A stretch of DNA of 64,000 nucleotides from G020354025 sp964621455 (GCA_964621455.1 CAZULW010000003.1:1-64000); one strand, 5' to 3'; numbered from the stretch's first letter, positions 1-7,688 are shown. Notes: generated by a model from the letters alone, not told the origin. Made by a program: numbers and translations.

Positions 1-137
1 CCCGACTTTACGTCGGGGACCTGCCCCGCGCCTTTAGCCCCGCCAACGGCGGGGCAGCGCAAGACACTGGAGGATGTGGCGGTGTTTCTGGAACCCCCGT
101 CATCGCGATCCGCCGGCTAACGGACCTGTCCGGCCTT
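1..137. repeat. Nested palindromic repeat, copy 1
   Basis: The segment opens with a hairpin (7-bp stem CCCCGAC/GTCGGGG, loop TTTAC) that also occurs at 761-779 and 1493-1511; here the window edge removes its first base. It continues into about 80 bases that match 1517-1602 with scattered differences. Relative to that second copy, this one carries an extra block at about 24-54 containing another perfect hairpin (GCCCCGCC, AAC, GGCGGGGC at 37-55). The arrangement looks like one palindromic element inserted into another. No coding frame of merit overlaps it. Confidence 0.6.
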
Positions 138-366
138 TGACGGATCGAAGGTGTGAGGGGAAGATCACATAGTACCTTCTGCGCCCTCTGCGATTTTCTT
201 CTTCCCATGCCTTTTCCAATATCTTCTTCAATCGACATTCGACATTCATCAATCATCATTCATCAAATGCCTCCAGCCCTCCCCGGAACTTTTCGCCTCC
301 CGGCAAGTCTAATCCGCAATAACTCATCACAATTCACTTCTACAATCAACCAACTAGAGGAACAAG
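138..366. other. Intergenic leader with low-complexity CAT/ATC stretch
   Basis: Pyrimidine-rich, non-coding sequence leads into the small membrane protein gene. Bases 225-270 repeat short CATTC/ATCATC words, similar in style to 5551-5583. An AGAGGAA Shine-Dalgarno sequence at about 355-362 serves the next gene. No convincing -35/-10 pair was identified. Confidence 0.4.
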
Positions 367-732
367 ATGGACCTGAAAGATAAGCTGGACCTCCTGTGGA
401 AATATCTCCTCCTGGCCGTTATACTGACCTTTGTTATTCTGCTGTTCGTGTGCCGCGCTGGGCATTGCGATCACTCTTCCCGCGCCTGCCTCGGCAAGCC
501 GCATGCGGGTATCCACTTCATGGACGAGGGCCATATGGGCATGGGTCATGGCAAAGATATCAAGGTGGAAAAGAAAGTCATCAATGGCGATACCACCGTG
601 GTCGTATGGGTGGATGGCAAGAAGGTCGACAACCCCGAGGAATACCTGAAGAAGATCAAGCACGAGCGCGCATCGGGCGAGCATATGGGATTTATCATGA
701 AAGGCGAGCACGGCAAGAAGGATAAGGACTAG
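367..732 (+). CDS. Small membrane-anchored His/Met-rich protein, unknown function
   Basis: This 121-residue protein is not assigned to a family. A short charged N-terminus is followed by one hydrophobic segment (about residues 11-28). Next come three cysteines (about 29, 34 and 41) and a His/Met/Gly-rich stretch (about 46-61). A compact region then reads like a beta hairpin with repeated Val/Asp (about 63-84), and the tail is strongly lysine-rich. The ligand-rich stretch next to the membrane suggests metal binding, but that is inference. The plus-strand frame is preferred over an equally long antisense frame because it has a proper AGAGG ribosome site 5-6 bases before ATG and a protein-like composition. 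It stands alone between repeat-filled gaps. Confidence 0.6.
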   Translation: MDLKDKLDLLWKYLLLAVILTFVILLFVCRAGHCDHSSRACLGKPHAGIHFMDEGHMGMGHGKDIKVEKKVINGDTTVVVWVDGKKVDNPEEYLKKIKHERASGEHMGFIMKGEHGKKDKD

Positions 733-1082
733 GACCTGCCTGCCCCGCTTGCCCCGCTTGCCCCGACTTTACGTCGGGGACCTTTGCGTCGGGAGCCGTT
801 TCTTTTTCTGTGCTACCCTGAGCGCTCGGCTGAGCCTCGTCGAAGCCTTGCCGAAAGGTGCCGCCGCTGTCGGGGTGTATTGAAATACGCCTGAAACCAG
901 TAGGGGCGTAGCGTGCTACGCCCTTCCCATTCTTTCCCCTCTCTCGAGCCTGCCCCGCAGGAAGCGGGGCCAGCGGCTCAGGACGATGATTTTGGGAAAT
1001 GTACAGTAATTGTGCAGTTCCTACCTAATTCTACCGATATGCAGGATGTAGGGTGGATCAGACAGATATTGCTGGCCGGTTA
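733..1082. other. Gene-free repeat mosaic with three hairpins
   Basis: Three different palindromes lie here: 761-779 (CCCCGAC/GTCGGGG stem, same as at 1 and 1493), 904-923 (GGGCGTAGC, GT, GCTACGCCC) and 952-970 (GCCCCGC/GCGGGGC). Bases 817-865 contain the CTGAGC...GTCGAAGC...GCCGAAAGG words of the family that reappears inside the genes at 21.8 and 35.2 kb. No gene is seen. Confidence 0.55.
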
Positions 1083-1346
1083 TTAGGATTGAACTAAATG
1101 CCATTTTCCATCAGCATTTGAACGATATATCAAGTTTCTATCTCGTGAGAGTGTCTCCTGGGCTGCCCTGACGTAGTGCTTCCACAACTTCCCAAAATGT
1201 CTTCCATCGATGATCCGATCAATTCGGTCATCGCAAAGGTCAGGATGTACTGATTGAACCAGCGGATGAATTTCCTTTGTAGGGAGGGGTCCATGGATTC
1301 TTAGCAGATCCAATATGGTTTTACAAAATATTGAATTGATTGTCAT
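1083..1346 (-). CDS. Small winged-helix-like protein
   Basis: This 87-residue protein has the layout of a small winged-helix DNA-binding domain. An N-terminal helix (IldllRihGpLptkEIH) resembles the first helices of such folds. A conserved-looking core follows (HPDLCDD near residues 34-40, then FGKLWKHYVRAAQ). The C-terminus ends in a hydrophobic strand with GKWHLV. Similar small domains occur beside restriction and toxin-antitoxin genes, which fits the locus just downstream, but a direct link is inference. A GGCGAG ribosome site lies 4-5 bases before ATG. It is flanked on both sides by palindromic repeats. Confidence 0.5.
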   Translation of the reverse strand: MTINSIFCKTILDLLRIHGPLPTKEIHPLVQSVHPDLCDDRIDRIIDGRHFGKLWKHYVRAAQETLSRDRNLIYRSNADGKWHLVQS

Positions 1347-1850
1347 CTTCTCGCCTGTACCTCGTCAAAACAAAGAGATCCATTCGTGGTTAAAACTACG
1401 AGAGACATTTTACATTTCCAAGGTTTATTCACGCATCTTCTTAAACGTTTTCCTCTTGATCATACCCCGCCGAGGGCTGCCGGCCCCGCTTGCCCCGACT
1501 TTACGTCGGGGACCTGCAGCGGAAGGGGCTGGAGGAGGTGGCGGTGTTTCTGGATCCCTGTCGTCGCGATCCGTCAGCCGACGGACTTATCCGGCGCTTG
1601 TCTGGCGTATGTGTGCTCTATGCGCACGGTAGACAGGTAGCTCTGCTCCCACCCCCGCCCCGCTAACGCTATACCGGTCACCTGATTATATGTCCGCTGC
1701 TCTACCGTCGAGAAATCGTAAAAGAGGGACATAATAAGTGAGGACCAAGGATCAACCATAAGGTAGATCAATAAACAGGAAATACACTAGGATTTCGGGT
1801 TGACTATCGATTATAAACTGGTGAAGTTTTACCAAGGGAATTGCTATAGG
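1347..1850. other. Gene-free gap with palindromic repeat copy 2
   Basis: Bases 1493-1511 hold the CCCCGAC/GTCGGGG hairpin and 1517-1602 match 60-137 of the window. This copy lacks the inner hairpin block. The remainder (1603-1850) is AT-richer and probably carries the promoter of the gene starting at 1851. In-frame TTG (1800) and GTG (1821) codons could extend that gene upstream. Confidence 0.5.
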
Positions 1851-2432
1851 ATGAACGACTACCAAATACGCACTGAGCTGCGACGCCTACTGGATGAACG
1901 ATTTTCAGGAGATTTTGAGACTTTAATCTTGGATGAGCTTGGCCTTAGGCATGGCGCGGCTCGGATTGATATAGCCGTAGTAAATGGGAACCTTGATGGA
2001 TATGAGATTAAAAGTGATCTCGACACTTTGAGGCGACTTCCCCACCAGATGAAAATTTATAATTCCGTTCTCGATCATGTAACATTGGTAGTTGGTAATC
2101 GTCATATTGATCGGGCTGGAAAGATCGTTCCAGACTGGTGGGGAATAACTCTTGTAGAGAGAGGTAAGAGGGGGATGCCATGCTTTTCAGAAATTAGGAA
2201 GCCCCAAGAGAATCCGTCTCTTGATCCTCTTACTATTACTAAACTCCTTTGGCGGGATGAGGCGTTGGCTCTCTTAGGAGAGATTAGTATTGCTGACGGC
2301 TTTCGTTCAAAACGGCGGGCGGTCATTTACGCACGGCTTGCAGAGGTTGTACCTCTTGATCTGCTTCGTGCAAAGGTTCGGCAACAGCTGAAATATCGGA
2401 CAGATTGGCGATCTGGTGAACGACGTGGGTAA
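1851..2432 (+). CDS. sce7726-family protein, putative PD-(D/E)XK nuclease
   Basis: The protein has 193 residues from ATG 1851; TTG 1800 or GTG 1821 would add 17 or 10. It matches the sce7726 family by its core ARIDIAVVNG...YEIKSD followed by the LPHQMKIYN and VPDWWGI blocks. Read directly, E29, D40, E52-x-K54 and Q66 form the order of a PD-(D/E)XK nuclease active site, so DNA or RNA cleavage is a reasonable inference; the family's activity is not known to me. The C-terminal third has the LLWRDEALALL helix typical of the family. The last 110 bases overlap, tail to tail, the Beta-family gene on the other strand. Codon use is AT-richer than the housekeeping genes, which suggests acquisition. Confidence 0.7.
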   Translation: MNDYQIRTELRRLLDERFSGDFETLILDELGLRHGAARIDIAVVNGNLDGYEIKSDLDTLRRLPHQMKIYNSVLDHVTLVVGNRHIDRAGKIVPDWWGITLVERGKRGMPCFSEIRKPQENPSLDPLTITKLLWRDEALALLGEISIADGFRSKRRAVIYARLAEVVPLDLLRAKVRQQLKYRTDWRSGERRG

Positions 2433-3495
2433 TGTGGTGGTTAATTCCAGCTCGAAGCACTGTTTCAGCTCTTCCAACTTTTGCACCTGTACTTAAATAA
2501 TAAAAATAATCATCTCCGTAACTTGGTTTAGACCTCTTGTATTCTCGCCTCTCAACGAGTATCTGTGAATGGGCACGATACTGGTCTGCAGCAGATGACG
2601 CGCCTTCATTGCTTGGTTTCTCACCTTTCATGATAATATATTTCATGTCGCTTGTATAACGGACACTGGCACTAGGTTCAAAGAAAGCTAAGCGAGGATA
2701 ATATTTGGCGTGCTGTATTGTATAGTCTCCATAATTTGGAGACGTAGGAAACTCTGTAATATTCCTCACATCATTAAGCCAAAATAGCCAGTCGTTTCGA
2801 TCTAATTCGTATATATCATTCCTTTGATATTTTGTAAGGTCTTTAGGAAAAGTGCCCGTAACAACTGTAAACGAGCGCCATCGGGGTAAACGTGAAAAGA
2901 CCATGCGCATTCTATCAATGCTTGGTTTTTCTGTGTTAATAAAGCCATAATCCACAACCAGATCAACATTTTGAGGTTCTACCCCTAACAAAGATAGTAA
3001 CTGGCTTATATCATCGTAAATAGTTGGTTGCATAATATCATTGCGACGCAAGCGAAGACAGACACCGCGGTTGTCATTATTAACTAATGATACTAAGGCG
3101 GATTGATATTTTTTCGATGGCCTTAGTGCTGTTACAGGCACAAAAAGTGCTGAATCATGAAAAAAAGATGTTTGATATTCTCGCATCGCACGACCCAATG
3201 CTTCGAGAGGATGGACGCCTTTTCCTATGAATAGCTCTTGCAGTTGTGTATCAATAAGATGTAGATCAATCCAAACGACCCCAGGAGCACAGTTCTCAGC
3301 GATATCCTTAGCAATAATGGTTATCTTTTCTGACGGATTAGGTGGTGGGTTCTTTTTTTTCTGTTGAAAATCTTGTGGGATAATTTCAATGAGAGGAGTA
3401 ATGTAGCTCCGTATATCGGAGCTTAGTGCTTTTATCGCATCCTGCTCGGCCCGCTTCCACCTTATAATCGGTACGTAATGCGTTTTATTATTCAT
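2323..3495 (-). CDS. Beta-family protein (Pfam Beta_protein type)
   Basis: This protein has about 390 residues. It begins with the family hallmark YVPIIRWKRAEQ near the N-terminus, continues with PLIEIIP, and ends with HHITHVVHQIANL, a typical family C-terminus. The family is named for a phage T4 protein and has no established activity that I can name. The start chosen (3495) lies 10 bases after the stop of the upstream antitoxin/protease gene. ATG at 3519 (overlapping that gene) is an alternative, and neither has a strong ribosome site. It is the third gene of the toxin operon, and its 3' end overlaps the convergent sce7726 gene by 110 bases. Base composition is AT-rich compared with the rest of the window. 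Confidence 0.7.
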   Translation of the reverse strand: MNNKTHYVPIIRWKRAEQDAIKALSSDIRSYITPLIEIIPQDFQQKKKNPPPNPSEKITIIAKDIAENCAPGVVWIDLHLIDTQLQELFIGKGVHPLEALGRAMREYQTSFFHDSALFVPVTALRPSKKYQSALVSLVNNDNRGVCLRLRRNDIMQPTIYDDISQLLSLLGVEPQNVDLVVDYGFINTEKPSIDRMRMVFSRLPRWRSFTVVTGTFPKDLTKYQRNDIYELDRNDWLFWLNDVRNITEFPTSPNYGDYTIQHAKYYPRLAFFEPSASVRYTSDMKYIIMKGEKPSNEGASSAADQYRAHSQILVERREYKRSKPSYGDDYFYYLSTGAKVGRAETVLRAGINHHITHVVHQIANLSDISAVAEPLHEADQEVQPLQAVRK

Positions 3496-3505
3496 TGAAC
3501 TGCTG

Positions 3506-4714
3506 CTATTCTGTACCATTAAACCATTTTCGCACCTGGTTGTGTCCAACCATTTGGCTTAAACCACGGTGTCTATATCTGTTAAACTCTTTCCGAATTC
3601 GTCCAGCAACAATTGCCCGGTGAATACCTAGTTCTTCTGCTAGAATTTCCGCAGATGCAGGTGATTTTGAGACCGGAGCCAAACTATTTTCCCACGCCTC
3701 TGCAGGAATCAGTGCATTGCTAGCGAGATGGTCGGCTTCTTTTTCGCGTAGATCACCTTGGTCGTTTATATCAAGGTCATCATAAAAGCGCGTGATTTCT
3801 CTATCAATATGGAGGGCAATATGAGCTAGTTCATGCATCAAGGAAAACCAGAAGTTGTCGATTCGGTCATATCTCAATGTGAGACCAATTATAGGTCTGT
3901 TGGACTGGCTCAGAATGGCGGCGCCATCTAGATACGTCTGAGACAGATGTTGTTCAATGATGAGAGAGATACCATGATCTCGAAGGAATTCGCGAGCCTG
4001 AAGGGGCCCATCATCAGACGGACTAAGTTGTGCTAACTGCTGCATGAATTCGAGGTTGGCAATATTGGGACGGTATACAACAGTGGGTGGATTCTCCTCA
4101 GCTAGATGAATGATGCGAACAGTCCAAGCTTTGAGGGCATTATCATCCATCGTTCGTGCAGATCGCACATGTTTTGATTTACGAAGGAACGCATTTATTG
4201 TCTGCGGAGAACCGAGGGTAGCAAAAAACGGACGAAGTAAATCTTCGGCGCGATCCGGCAAATCGGCAAAACTCCCTTTGATCCAGTTTCGTTTTATCAT
4301 TTCGCGAAGGGGGAAACGGCTCCAGTTGATGTCGGTTTCCTCCAGCAAAGATGGATCTCTTTCTTGTAAGAGCACTTCTGCTGGGATGCCTAAACCTGAA
4401 TGAAGTGCCCGAATCATAGATAGAGTTAACGGACGCTTCCGCGAAAGCACCTCAGATACTTTACTCCTGTTACCGATATAGGCTTCTAATTTCCGCCTCG
4501 TTAGGTTTTGTTGTTCCATGCAGAATTTGATAGCATAAATTGGGTCCGGTAGATCAAATGGATAATTCTTAGACTCGTAGTCCTGAATTAGCACGGTCAT
4601 GACATCGAGCTGATCCGCTTCTGGGGTACCTTCGTCTGGATCAAGATCAATAAGTGTCTCGATGGCGTCGAGAGCCATTTCGTAATCCGCGTCTGTTTTG
4701 ATGACCTTAAACAT
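3506..4714 (-). CDS. HigA-like antitoxin fused to ImmA/IrrE metallopeptidase
   Basis: This is a 402-residue two-domain protein. Residues about 62-116 form an Xre/HigA-type helix-turn-helix (NLTRRKLEAYIGNRSKVSEV core). The C-terminal half is an ImmA/IrrE zinc peptidase with HELAH at about 294-298 and a downstream EKEAD block supplying the third ligand. The N-terminal 50 residues resemble the acidic HigA leader that pairs with HigB. The start at 4714 has a strong AGGGG ribosome site; an upstream in-frame ATG at 4741 would overlap the toxin gene. The protein probably neutralises the adjacent toxin and represses the operon. The protease domain may cleave the antitoxin or another regulator on a signal, as known for ImmA/IrrE proteins; this is inferred. 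Confidence 0.85.
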   Translation of the reverse strand: MFKVIKTDADYEMALDAIETLIDLDPDEGTPEADQLDVMTVLIQDYESKNYPFDLPDPIYAIKFCMEQQNLTRRKLEAYIGNRSKVSEVLSRKRPLTLSMIRALHSGLGIPAEVLLQERDPSLLEETDINWSRFPLREMIKRNWIKGSFADLPDRAEDLLRPFFATLGSPQTINAFLRKSKHVRSARTMDDNALKAWTVRIIHLAEENPPTVVYRPNIANLEFMQQLAQLSPSDDGPLQAREFLRDHGISLIIEQHLSQTYLDGAAILSQSNRPIIGLTLRYDRIDNFWFSLMHELAHIALHIDREITRFYDDLDINDQGDLREKEADHLASNALIPAEAWENSLAPVSKSPASAEILAEELGIHRAIVAGRIRKEFNRYRHRGLSQMVGHNQVRKWFNGTE

Positions 4715-4728
4715 GATGATTCCCCTAT

Positions 4729-5013
4729 TTATAGTTTCCACTTTGAGTATTCAGCATGCGTCCCAATTTTGATAACTTTCATAACTTGATTTTTATATGC
4801 TACCTTCACAAGAAGTCTATAGTCATTTCCTTTCAGATTAAACACTACTCTATTGTCCGATAAAAAACTCGCATGATTAAAGCGGTTGAGAATATCTTGT
4901 GATGTCCTCCATTGTTGTTTGCTTACTATTGCTAGCCAAGTCTCCACATGTGACTTTATGTCAGCATGTCGAGCACAAAACTCCTTCAGCGTTCTTACGC
5001 CGACTACTCTCAT
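4729..5013 (-). CDS. higB: HigB-family mRNA-interferase toxin
   Basis: This 94-residue protein of the RelE/HigB fold is first in its operon, with 14 bases before the antitoxin start. The recognisable core is NRVVFNLKGNDYRL followed by the C-terminal IGTHAEYSKW, the signature of HigB toxins that cleave mRNA on the ribosome. A tryptophan-rich middle (WRTSQDIL) is also typical. Toxin-first order is normal for higBA and unlike relBE. The length is usual for the family and no residue looks missing, so the toxin is probably active. An inverted repeat 22 bases upstream of the start is a candidate operator. Confidence 0.85.
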   Translation of the reverse strand: MRVVGVRTLKEFCARHADIKSHVETWLAIVSKQQWRTSQDILNRFNHASFLSDNRVVFNLKGNDYRLLVKVAYKNQVMKVIKIGTHAEYSKWKL

Positions 5014-5034
5014 TGACGCTCAATCCATATCAAC

Positions 5035-5051
5035 GTTCCCATAATGGGAAC
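5035..5051. promoter_or_regulatory. Candidate operator of the higB operon
   Basis: A perfect inverted repeat GTTCCCA-TAA-TGGGAAC lies 22 bases upstream of the toxin start. On the minus strand it sits among possible promoter hexamers (for example TTGTAT with 17-base spacing to TAACTT just upstream). Position and symmetry fit binding by the HigA-type helix-turn-helix dimer. No binding evidence exists beyond the sequence. Confidence 0.55.
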
Positions 5052-5471
5052 AAGTTAACTCTGGCTTTATGAAGATACAAGTATTATTTAATAGTTGGGA
5101 ATTATTGGAGTACATATATACCAACACGCTGCGTGTCAGTGAATCCTACCACACCCATCTCCCTATTCCGCTGGTTGGCGGTCGGGGGTGAGGTCGCGCA
5201 CCCCGCGCACCACGCGAACGACAAACCGCTGCTATTGGCTTATATTCCGGCGCTATGAAGATGCCACCGACATATCCCCCCGCTGCCCCTCGCGCCGCTG
5301 GCTTTGGGGCGGAAATGTTTTTCAACAGGGCGATTCTGGCCTCCCGACGGTACCCCCCCCTTAAAATGCGGAATTCTGTAGGGGTTTTGTTGAATTCTAG
5401 GGGTCCGGCAGGCAGTACTCTGGCAGCAATCCATTATCTTCGATTTTTCTCCGAAGGAGTCCCTGCGGGAC
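5052..5471. other. Gene-free gap upstream of the toxin operon
   Basis: The first part is AT-rich and likely holds the operon promoter. Bases 5366-5401 (AATTCTGTAGGGGTTTTG core) resemble the reverse complement of about 45870-45905, so they may belong to a dispersed repeat. A long plus-strand frame starting here merely runs antisense through rmuC and is not accepted as a gene. Confidence 0.4.
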
Positions 5472-5632
5472 AATTTTCATTTTGCATTTTGCATTTTGCA
5501 ATTCATCAAGCTCCTCTTCTCCCTCTCTCTCCTCCAGGCGCTCTCTTTCTTCCATCATCCAACATCCAATATCCAACATCCCGCCCCAATTCCTCGCCCC
5601 TTCTCCTTCTTCTATTTTTCAATTTTCATTTT
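5472..5632. repeat. AT-rich TTTTGCAT repeat and duplicated rmuC tail
   Basis: Runs of CATTTTG/CATTTTT words occupy 5472-5503 and continue at 5617-5652. Bases 5501-5545 are a degenerate copy of 5649-5694, which encodes the last codons of rmuC. Read on the minus strand, the copy still resembles the gene's C-terminus (EEELDELQN against ERELDEMKN). The 3' end of rmuC and its flanking AT-rich word therefore appear duplicated, leaving a decayed second tail. Confidence 0.5.
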
Positions 5633-6682
5633 TCAATTTTCATTTTTCATTTCATCAAGCTCCCTCTCTCCCTCTATCTCCTGCACCCGCGCCTCCGGCA
5701 GCTCCAGCCCGATGGTCGCACCGAGGTTTTCCTTGAACCTCTTGATATGCCCTTCCCCGATTCGGTACGCTTCCGAGGCATTTTCCAGCCCTTTCCCGAT
5801 GACCTCGAATTTCTTGTAGAAGAGCTCGAAGTTCTTCTCCACCGCCGCCAGGCCCTCCTGCAGGGCTTTGGCGTTTTTCAGGATATCAACGTTCCGGATG
5901 CCGATGATGATCATCTGCAGGAAGGCATAGAAGGTATTCGGGCTGACCGGGATCACCTTGTTGCTCTGGGCGAATTCGTATATCTTCGAAGGCTCTCCCA
6001 GGAAGTTCTTCTCAGCGATTGTCTCGTAATAGATGGCCTCCGAGGGGATGAACATCAGGGCGAATTCCGTTGTGCCCAGCTCCGGCTTCACGTATTTCGA
6101 GCCGATGGACCGGATCTGCTGCTTCATGGCGTCTTCGTATTCCTTCCAGTACACCTTCTGCTGCCCTGGGTCCTGGCTGTTCAGGTAGCGTTCGTAGTGC
6201 TCCCGGGGGAACTTGGCATCGATGGGCACTACCACGTCCTTTATCTTAACCACGGCGTCCACCCGTTCGGTACCCTCAATGGTGTACTGCCGCTCCCACA
6301 CACCTTTCGGCAGCACCCGGTCCAGCAGTTCCTCCAGGACGGCCTCCCCGTAGCTCCCCCGCAGCTTGGGCGACTGCAGCAGGTACTTCAGCGACTGCCC
6401 CAGTTCCTGGGCCTCCCGTTGCTGCTGGATCAGGCTCTCGACCGTCTTACCCATGTCTTTAATGGTTTCCAGGGTTTTGATAGTAGTGCCCGAGAGCACG
6501 TCCTTCGATTTCTCCACCTCCTGCCTGGTGGTATTCATCGTCTGTTGGATATTCTGCTGGAACTGGATAAAACTCCTGCTCAGGACGGCCTCTACCTTGT
6601 CGGCACTCTGACCTCGCCTGGTAATAAGGACTACGATTAGAATGATGAGAGCAACAAGTAGACCGGCGGTTACGAATTCCAT
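5633..6682 (-). CDS. rmuC: RmuC-family DNA recombination protein
   Basis: The protein has 349 residues: an N-terminal membrane segment (about 4-20), a coiled coil (about 30-95), then the RmuC nuclease-like core. That core contains LRGSYGEAVLEELL, VDAVVKIKDVVVPIDAKFP, FMFIPSEAIYYE-like and SPNTFYAFLQM blocks. The family limits genome inversions and is predicted to be a PD-(D/E)XK-type nuclease (here D/E and K within the VPIDAKF region). AGGAG lies 6-7 bases before ATG. The last five residues and the stop are supplied by an AT-rich repeat word, so the C-terminus may have been remodelled. It is a single gene, about 120 bases downstream of the Bat-like operon. Confidence 0.9.
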   Translation of the reverse strand: MEFVTAGLLVALIILIVVLITRRGQSADKVEAVLSRSFIQFQQNIQQTMNTTRQEVEKSKDVLSGTTIKTLETIKDMGKTVESLIQQQREAQELGQSLKYLLQSPKLRGSYGEAVLEELLDRVLPKGVWERQYTIEGTERVDAVVKIKDVVVPIDAKFPREHYERYLNSQDPGQQKVYWKEYEDAMKQQIRSIGSKYVKPELGTTEFALMFIPSEAIYYETIAEKNFLGEPSKIYEFAQSNKVIPVSPNTFYAFLQMIIIGIRNVDILKNAKALQEGLAAVEKNFELFYKKFEVIGKGLENASEAYRIGEGHIKRFKENLGATIGLELPEARVQEIEGERELDEMKNEN

Positions 6683-6803
6683 GGGATACTCTCCTTAATA
6701 TCGGGCAACGTTAGACTCACTAACAAGCCCGCTGCACCATATAAAAATGTACTCAGGTATATTGCTGGAGGCTACGTAATCCGGAATCAAAGGGGGACCG
6801 CCC

Positions 6804-7688
6804 CTAAACCCGAAACATCGGCTGCGTCCGCTCGACGATGCTCTCCACCAGGTCCACGTCCTGCCGCCACCGGGCTATCGGCTGAGGCTGTCCGGCGAAC
6901 TTGGCCAGGTCGCTCTGCTCCAGCACCTGCCCGATGAGCGCGGCGGCAGCCGGATCATCCAGCTCCGCCGGCAGGAGGTCCTTGATCTCCGAGGTGGTCA
7001 TCTCCAGGGCGCGGAACAGCAGCCGCTGCTCCAGGTACCGGCGCAGGAGGCGGGATAGCTCGAGGTAATACTCGCCGGCCTGCTCTGGACGATAGGGAAC
7101 CGCCTTCAGCTGCTCCAGGGCTTTTCGGGCAATGGCCTCGGGCCGGAGTTTCTCATCCCTGCGCACCTGGGCCAGTCTCGTCTGCCGCCGGCTCCGCCAG
7201 ATGAGGGCGATAACGCCCAGCAGCACCACCCCCAACCCGATCCTGAACCAGATGGAACGCGCGCTGGTGAGTATAACAGGCACCATGCCCTTAATCTCCC
7301 GGATATCCCGCTCTCGGCCCGAGAGGACACTGGCCACCAGGATGGACAGCGAGTCGGTCTGTATTATTTTTTCGCTCCCGTCAGGGGCCACGATTTTCAC
7401 GGGGATGCCCGGAAGCGCCACCCGTCCCAGTTCCCAGAAGGTGAGGACATATTCCACGGCCATAGGTTCCAGGTGGGTCTGGGCCAGGCTGGCCCCGGGA
7501 TTGGTGACAGTAAGCTCTGGAAAGTGGGGGACGCTGCCCGCGGGCAAATCCACCTCCAGGCGGAGGGTAACCGGCTCACCGACGCGCACCGTATCGGCGC
7601 TCCATCGGTTTATGAGACGCGCGCCCCGGTCTTGGGCAGACAGGGTGCTGGCTATCATCAGTAGGGTAACTGGCAGATAGTATCTCAA
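6804..7688 (-). CDS. BatD-like membrane protein of the MoxR/DUF58 operon
   Basis: This 294-residue protein has a signal peptide (about 1-19). An extracytoplasmic Ig-like domain (about 25-120, with RVGEPVTLRLEVDLP as in BatD/oxygen-tolerance proteins) is followed by one membrane helix (about 146-166). A cytoplasmic helical tail contains a YYLELSRLLRRYLE motif shared with DUF4381-type proteins. It overlaps the DUF58 gene by four bases (ATGA), so the two are translationally coupled. By family, such proteins support MoxR-assisted assembly or stress tolerance at the membrane; the exact partner is unknown. Confidence 0.75.
   Translation of the reverse strand: MRYYLPVTLLMIASTLSAQDRGARLINRWSADTVRVGEPVTLRLEVDLPAGSVPHFPELTVTNPGASLAQTHLEPMAVEYVLTFWELGRVALPGIPVKIVAPDGSEKIIQTDSLSILVASVLSGRERDIREIKGMVPVILTSARSIWFRIGLGVVLLGVIALIWRSRRQTRLAQVRRDEKLRPEAIARKALEQLKAVPYRPEQAGEYYLELSRLLRRYLEQRLLFRALEMTTSEIKDLLPAELDDPAAAALIGQVLEQSDLAKFAGQPQPIARWRQDVDLVESIVERTQPMFRV

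Noticed and set aside
346..711. 121-codon minus-strand frame opposite the small membrane protein
   Set aside because: The plus-strand frame has the ribosome site and a sensible one-helix topology; the antisense product does not.
2323..3495. Prophage because of the T4-named Beta family
   Set aside because: No phage structural, replication or integrase gene and no attachment site are present; the family is widespread in bacterial chromosomes.
5255..6640. 461-codon plus-strand open frame
   Set aside because: It lies antisense to rmuC, whose product has clear family motifs. The frame is open only because of GC-rich codon bias, and its product is low in family-like character.
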